NCBI GenBank assembly: GCA_002839155.1
Contig: PGXM01000009.1
Coordinates: 1 to 64,000 of the forward strand
Length of the DNA stretch: 64,000 bases
From: Tenericutes bacterium HGW-Tenericutes-1
GTDB taxonomy: Bacteria; Bacillota_I; Bacilli_A; Izemoplasmatales; Hujiaoplasmataceae
Direction: 5' to 3'
Numbering within the stretch: position 1 is the stretch's first letter; every line of letters begins with the position of its first letter. The notes under the pieces are model-generated. The model did not search any database. It saw only the letters and a program-made list of their open reading frames with translations, and was not told where the DNA came from. Positions 60,434 to 64,000 of the stretch are shown piece after piece. The position numbers and the translations under genes are program-made.

Positions 60434-62575
60434 TTATCGGCTTTTTTCCAAAACTTCTTGCAATATTCTATAGGACGCTTTTAATCTTTCATGATAGATG
60501 ACAACATCCCAACTTTCCCAATCATATAAGTGAGAAGACAGGTTTACCCATTGTTGATCGTCAATAAAAGTTAAACCAATATTAAATCCAGATGTCATTT
60601 CCGAAGTAAACTCCGTTTGATTTCCAGTATTAAAATCCGATATGATTTGTTTTGTTGAAGGATCCATGACATTGAGCAATAACCACGGAATGCGAATCTC
60701 GACAAAAGATTCACCAAAGTAATAATCAGCTAAAGAATCATAATTAGAGGAATCGGGATTAGAATTTCCATATCGAAGTTTCCCAGCTTCATACATAGAA
60801 AAAGGAATTTTAGTGCCTGTTTCTGGCAAAGTGAATTCGGCTGATAATACATGTGTAATCGGCTGAAAAATCCCAGTATTTTTTGTTCTTTCGACTAAGG
60901 GAGAGTTAATCAAATCTAGGACTTCTGCATAGAGATACTCTGTAGAATCATAATATCGATCTACGACTATCTTTGAATCATTTTCACCAGAAATTTTTAT
61001 AACAAAATCTGCCTGAGCATCAAAAACAACACCTGCATCTGGCCATGCATCATTGCCTTGATTTGGAATTGTATCAATTGGAATATAGATTTCTTTATTG
61101 TTCAAATCAATGACATCACTTTGAATCATCAAATAGAGATAACGATAATCTGAATCTACTGAAATCGAAATATTTCCATTATTGCTAATTATATCTTGAC
61201 CACTCCATTCAGAAATGTCCCCATCAACATGATGCTCTATTACTTCTTCTCCAGGATCAAATGCAAGTAACCCGAAAAATTGCTCATTGGTTTCAACATT
61301 CGACCAAAAAGGTCGCCGCCATGAAAGATCAAAATCCATGGTGTTCCACGTTCTTTTAAACCATTCATCTTGCCATGAAAAAATCAAGGCACCAATCGCA
61401 TCTGTCTCTTCGATAGAGCGATACAACTCGGCTACCATTTGACCTTGTTCTGCTTCTGTATGCCCTCCTTGATTATACCCATTAGTAGGATTTTCATGAG
61501 TTATTCCTCTTGAAGAAGGTAATCCAAATTCCGCAACTAAAACCGGAACAGAGTGTTTATCAATTAAATCAATTAAATAGGCTTTATATGGATTGGGTTC
61601 ATTTGTTGCAGGGTCAATCCATTCTTGATATTTTGTTTCATAATTCATGAATTCTGGATAATACGGGTAAATGTGATAGCTGGCAAACATTCCAGCAAAC
61701 GCTTTTTTGGTAGTTTTAATATTTTCCGTATTTACAGAAACCATATCCTCTTTGGAATCGGGTTCATTCCTGTGCGTGAGTAAATCAGTCGTCAACCAAT
61801 TGGTAAAACTCAAAGGCCTCGTCATCAGATAATTTGTCGCTTCATAGCGTAATACCGTATCACCTACTTCGGCGAGAAAGACTTCAAATGGTGATGCATT
61901 ATTAGTATAAATATATTCTCCCACATATGTGTTTTTATTGGGATTAGCTTCGTTTGTACCGATGACAAAATCAGGACTCCACTCAATTCCTAAAACCCAA
62001 CCAATAACATATTTACTGACATCTGCAGTATAAATGCCGGAAGCAAACCCTAGACGTTCTGGCAGCGTTTTATTTCCATGAAAGATGTCGACAAGATCGA
62101 CTGTATCTTGGATGAATTCGTTAATAATTTGTCCGTTTGAAGCATATGCATCGGATAATGTACTTATTGAGTTTTCGTTAATCCATACGCCTTGTAAAAG
62201 ATACAAAGGTTCTACTTTATTTGCATTGAATTCTGCCAAAGCTTCGTAAAAATCTGGTTTCATCGTTGTATACACACGAATAACATTCGCGTTCATTTCA
62301 TAAATTAGTTCAAACCAACGCAAATAGGTTGCTTTGGTTATTGCTAACTCACCAGGGAATGTTCCGGGAATCGTCGCACCAACATTGACTCCTTTTAGAA
62401 ATAACTGATTAATCTCGCCATCGCTTCCTTGAAATAAAAATTCCTTTTTATGAACCATTGCTATGGTCTCAATGTTATTTTGAATGAATTTTATTTTTTG
62501 TCTTTTTAAAATCAATGCAATTGATATGATTGATACGATTGAAATAATGATTGTAATAATGATTGCTTTTTTCAA
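60434..62575 (-). CDS. Membrane-anchored glycoside hydrolase-like protein
   Basis: 713 residues. N-terminal signal anchor (IIITIIISIVSIISIALIL), then a TIM-barrel-like region from residue 60 to about 440: LKGVNVGATIPG, NANVIRVYTTMKPDFYEAL, GIEWSPD and VLVAEFGLPSS, with glutamates where clan GH-A enzymes have acid/base and nucleophile. Residues about 455-700 resemble a CBM9/DOMON-like sugar-binding domain (DGDISEWSGQDI, PDAGVVFDAQADFVIKI). Family number and substrate unclear. Start is TTG 62575 after GAGGGG. Confidence 0.72.
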   Translation of the reverse strand: MKKAIIITIIISIVSIISIALILKRQKIKFIQNNIETIAMVHKKEFLFQGSDGEINQLFLKGVNVGATIPGTFPGELAITKATYLRWFELIYEMNANVIRVYTTMKPDFYEALAEFNANKVEPLYLLQGVWINENSISTLSDAYASNGQIINEFIQDTVDLVDIFHGNKTLPERLGFASGIYTADVSKYVIGWVLGIEWSPDFVIGTNEANPNKNTYVGEYIYTNNASPFEVFLAEVGDTVLRYEATNYLMTRPLSFTNWLTTDLLTHRNEPDSKEDMVSVNTENIKTTKKAFAGMFASYHIYPYYPEFMNYETKYQEWIDPATNEPNPYKAYLIDLIDKHSVPVLVAEFGLPSSRGITHENPTNGYNQGGHTEAEQGQMVAELYRSIEETDAIGALIFSWQDEWFKRTWNTMDFDLSWRRPFWSNVETNEQFFGLLAFDPGEEVIEHHVDGDISEWSGQDIISNNGNISISVDSDYRYLYLMIQSDVIDLNNKEIYIPIDTIPNQGNDAWPDAGVVFDAQADFVIKISGENDSKIVVDRYYDSTEYLYAEVLDLINSPLVERTKNTGIFQPITHVLSAEFTLPETGTKIPFSMYEAGKLRYGNSNPDSSNYDSLADYYFGESFVEIRIPWLLLNVMDPSTKQIISDFNTGNQTEFTSEMTSGFNIGLTFIDDQQWVNLSSHLYDWESWDVVIYHERLKASYRILQEVLEKSR

Positions 62576-63105
62576 TGTTGATTGCCCCTCTCAAGATAGT
62601 TAAGTGTTTATCATTTCTAGGTTTTTATTTTACCAAACAAATTTAGATATTAATACTAAAGTAGTTACATTTTGTTTAAATAATAATAATACCCCACTTC
62701 AGTTTAAATCTGAACTGGGGGCTAAACGAAAGATTAAGACATAAAATGATAATTAAAAAGCCAAATGTAGTATGCGTGTGAATTATAGTTTTCTTTGTCT
62801 TGTCATTACGGAGTTTTACTCCAAAATCGCTCGTGTTCGACGGAGTTTTACTCTGTTTCCAACGGAGTTTTACTCATTTGCGGACGGAGTTGCTTTTTTG
62901 AGAGTAATTTATGTTCCCTCATACACTCTACCTCGAGTGTTGTCTATTGCTTTCTTTTGCATAATCCCATCAGTAAAATGTATACAAGTAACATTTTTAA
63001 CTTTAACGCATTCCACAAAAAGGATTCTAGAATATACCTCTAGAACCCTATTTGGTTATGTGTACATATAATATAATAACACACTGTTTAAAATCCATAC
63101 CAATG
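62576..63105. other. Intergenic region, 530 nt, with repeat array
   Basis: No gene seen. Contains a hairpin CCCCACTTCAG/CTGAACTGGGG (62692-62720), the ACGGAGTTTTACTC repeat array (62808-62891) and an ACACTC/GAGTGT dyad (62923-62940). All lie upstream of the glycosidase-like gene on the minus strand. Confidence 0.6.
62808..62891. repeat. Array of ACGGAGTTTTACTC repeats
   Basis: Exact 14-bp copies start at 62808, 62840 and 62862, and a truncated copy ACGGAGTT starts at 62884. Offsets are 32, 22 and 22 bp. Each full unit contains the dyad GAGT-TTT-ACTC. Spacing close to whole helical turns suggests a protein-binding array. Confidence 0.75.
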
Positions 63106-63133
63106 AAAAAACGGCTATTTTTAGCCGTTTTTT
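63106..63133. terminator. Terminator of tRNA-Gly(CCC)
   Basis: AAAAAACGGCTA-TTTT-TAGCCGTTTTTT, 12-bp perfect stem. Confidence 0.9.
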
Positions 63134-63161
63134 CTTTATGATAATCTTGCTATAATCATCG

Positions 63162-63236
63162 TGGAGCAAGCGAGGGGAATCGAACCCCCATGATTTGCTT
63201 GGGAAGCAAACATAATAACCATTATATGACGCCTGC
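63162..63236 (-). tRNA. tRNA-Gly(CCC)
   Basis: 75 nt with encoded CCA. Acceptor GCAGGCG/CGCTTGC, anticodon loop TTCCCAA giving CCC. Acceptor 3' strand and T-arm identical to tRNA-Gly(GCC) at 34570. Confidence 0.95.
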
Positions 63237-63277
63237 GTTCTAGTTCTATTTTAAGTCTTTTAAAGTGTTTTTGCAAG

Positions 63278-63310
63278 AAAAAAAGAAAGCCGCTCACAAA
63301 TGTAAACGGC
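63278..63310 (-). terminator. Terminator after tRNA-Pro fragment
   Basis: GCCGTTTAC-ATTT-GTGAGCGGC stem with G-U pairs and a T-rich tail on the minus strand; presumably the old tRNA-Pro terminator. Confidence 0.7.
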
Positions 63311-63321
63311 GTGGTTATTCA

Positions 63322-63373
63322 TGGTCGGAAAGACAGGATTTGAACCTGCGACCTCTTGGACCCCATCCAAGTG
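63322..63373 (-). pseudogene. tRNA-Pro(GGG) 3' fragment, likely attachment-site scar
   Basis: 52 nt matching the 3' part of a tRNA-Pro: CCA, T-arm GCAGGTTCAAATCCTGT, variable loop and anticodon arm CTTGG-ATGGGGT-CCAAG (GGG). The D-arm and 5' acceptor strand are missing; homology stops at 63373. Same situation as the tRNA-Val fragment at 57016. Confidence 0.85.
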
Positions 63374-63722
63374 TTTAATTAAGTAAAAATCGCTAAAAAT
63401 CGCACTATATTTTAAGTCACACCCCCATTGACACAGATTATGACACAGATTTAAAATAACAAATCATCTTTAATGGAATTTTACATTCATAATATAGAAA
63501 TGATAATATCCTAATTCCTAGTTATTATCAAATATTAAATTACAAATAAGTTGGTTATCTATAAAATTAGTTTCATAAACTTGTATATATTTCATATTCT
63601 AAATTTAGCTTTGAAATTCAAACATTATGATTTCATGTAATAATTGATATTCCTTTCATTCTGTATTTATATGATACCATAACTTACCCACTGATTAATA
63701 CCATACCAATTCATTCTATCTT
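63374..63722. other. Intergenic region next to tRNA-Pro fragment, with tandem repeats
   Basis: No gene seen. Two tandem TAAAAATCGC units (63384-63403) and two GACACAGATT units 12 bp apart (63430-63451) adjoin the tRNA fragment and may be integrase arm sites. The rest is AT-rich without clear features. Confidence 0.55.
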
Positions 63723-64000
63723 TTATTTTATTGTCGCCCATATATCAAGATTCTTTTTGATTTCATTTCGTATAGGTTGAAAAGAACATAATTCATAAAA
63801 TACAAGTAATTCAGTATAGTTTATATCTATTTCACTTGATTTATCACTCTTTGCTTCGGTAATAATCATTTTTAACTTAAGGAAGTGTTTACTTAACTTC
63901 ATAGAAGTGATGTTAGACCAATGGATTTCATTCAATTTCTTCCCAAATAGAGAAAATACTAATGATTCACTTGTGACACAAATTCTAACCAAAATTCGTT
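63723..64000 (-). CDS. Hypothetical protein, truncated by window edge
   Basis: At least 91 codons, open to the right edge, so the start is probably outside the window; TTG 63992 is the only in-window candidate. ...ESLVFSLFGKKLNEIHWSNITSMKLSKHFLKLKM... has the strand pattern of a YcxB/PH-like domain, but this is weak. It lies on the probable element side of the tRNA-Pro scar. Confidence 0.5.
   Translation of the reverse strand, partial: RILVRICVTSESLVFSLFGKKLNEIHWSNITSMKLSKHFLKLKMIITEAKSDKSSEIDINYTELLVFYELCSFQPIRNEIKKNLDIWATIK

Noticed and set aside
62808-62891. Possible CRISPR array
   Set aside because: Units are 14 bp with 8-18 bp gaps, only three full copies, no cas genes; too small for CRISPR repeats and spacers.
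62772-63071. Plus-strand frames of 82-99 codons
   Set aside because: They arise from translating the ACGGAGTTTTACTC repeats; no ribosome site and no homology pattern.

Overview
The window looks like chromosomal DNA of a low-GC, AT-rich bacterium of the Bacillota/Mycoplasmatota branch. TGA is a real stop codon here: for example lrgA and the AlkZ-like gene end in TGA that overlaps the next start. This excludes the Mycoplasma/Spiroplasma code. A monoderm-style type IV pilus set, many lipoproteins with Ser/Thr linkers and strong GGAGG/GAGGTG ribosome sites fit an Acholeplasma/Izemoplasma/Haloplasma-like lineage. That placement is inference; no rRNA or marker gene settles it.

Layout. 1-14 kb is an accessory-looking zone, nearly all on the minus strand: a two-gene McrBC-like cassette whose ATPase carries a large membrane domain (0.8-5.1 kb), two CPBP intramembrane proteases, an esterase, a YtrA-type regulator with its ABC exporter, a beta-propeller lipoprotein, and an HTH/GNAT pair with a repeated operator. 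14-23 kb holds signalling and polyamine genes: a six-PAS GGDEF/HD-GYP protein, two tRNA-Leu genes, speA-speB (arginine to agmatine to putrescine), and a cobalamin-binding protein with CarH-like photoreceptor residues overlapping a diguanylate cyclase. 23-34 kb is mostly housekeeping: cytochrome-b5-like lipoprotein, lrgAB, small membrane proteins, a kinase/AlkZ-like/Pr6Pr operon, and kbl-tdh (threonine to glycine).

34.8-44.6 kb is a type IV pilus locus: PilO-like, a PilM-PilN fusion, prepilin peptidase, major pilin, PilC, and a PilB with an MshEN-type (c-di-GMP-binding) N-terminus, with a divergent operon of three minor pilins. No secretin is present. With the GGDEF and HD-GYP proteins, a c-di-GMP-controlled pilus is plausible. 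The PduO-type adenosyltransferase at 58.5 kb would make the adenosylcobalamin that the CarH-like sensor needs.

44.8-62.6 kb has a 995-residue lipoprotein, an MFS exporter, transketolase, beta-glucuronidase, two flavoproteins, a 2H phosphoesterase, a CAT-family acetyltransferase and a membrane-anchored glycosidase-like protein. Two integration scars stand out. A Fic gene sits between an intact tRNA-Val and a 57-bp copy of its 3' end (57.0-58.5 kb). A 3' fragment of tRNA-Pro with tandem repeats at 63.3 kb probably marks the edge of an element running out of the window.
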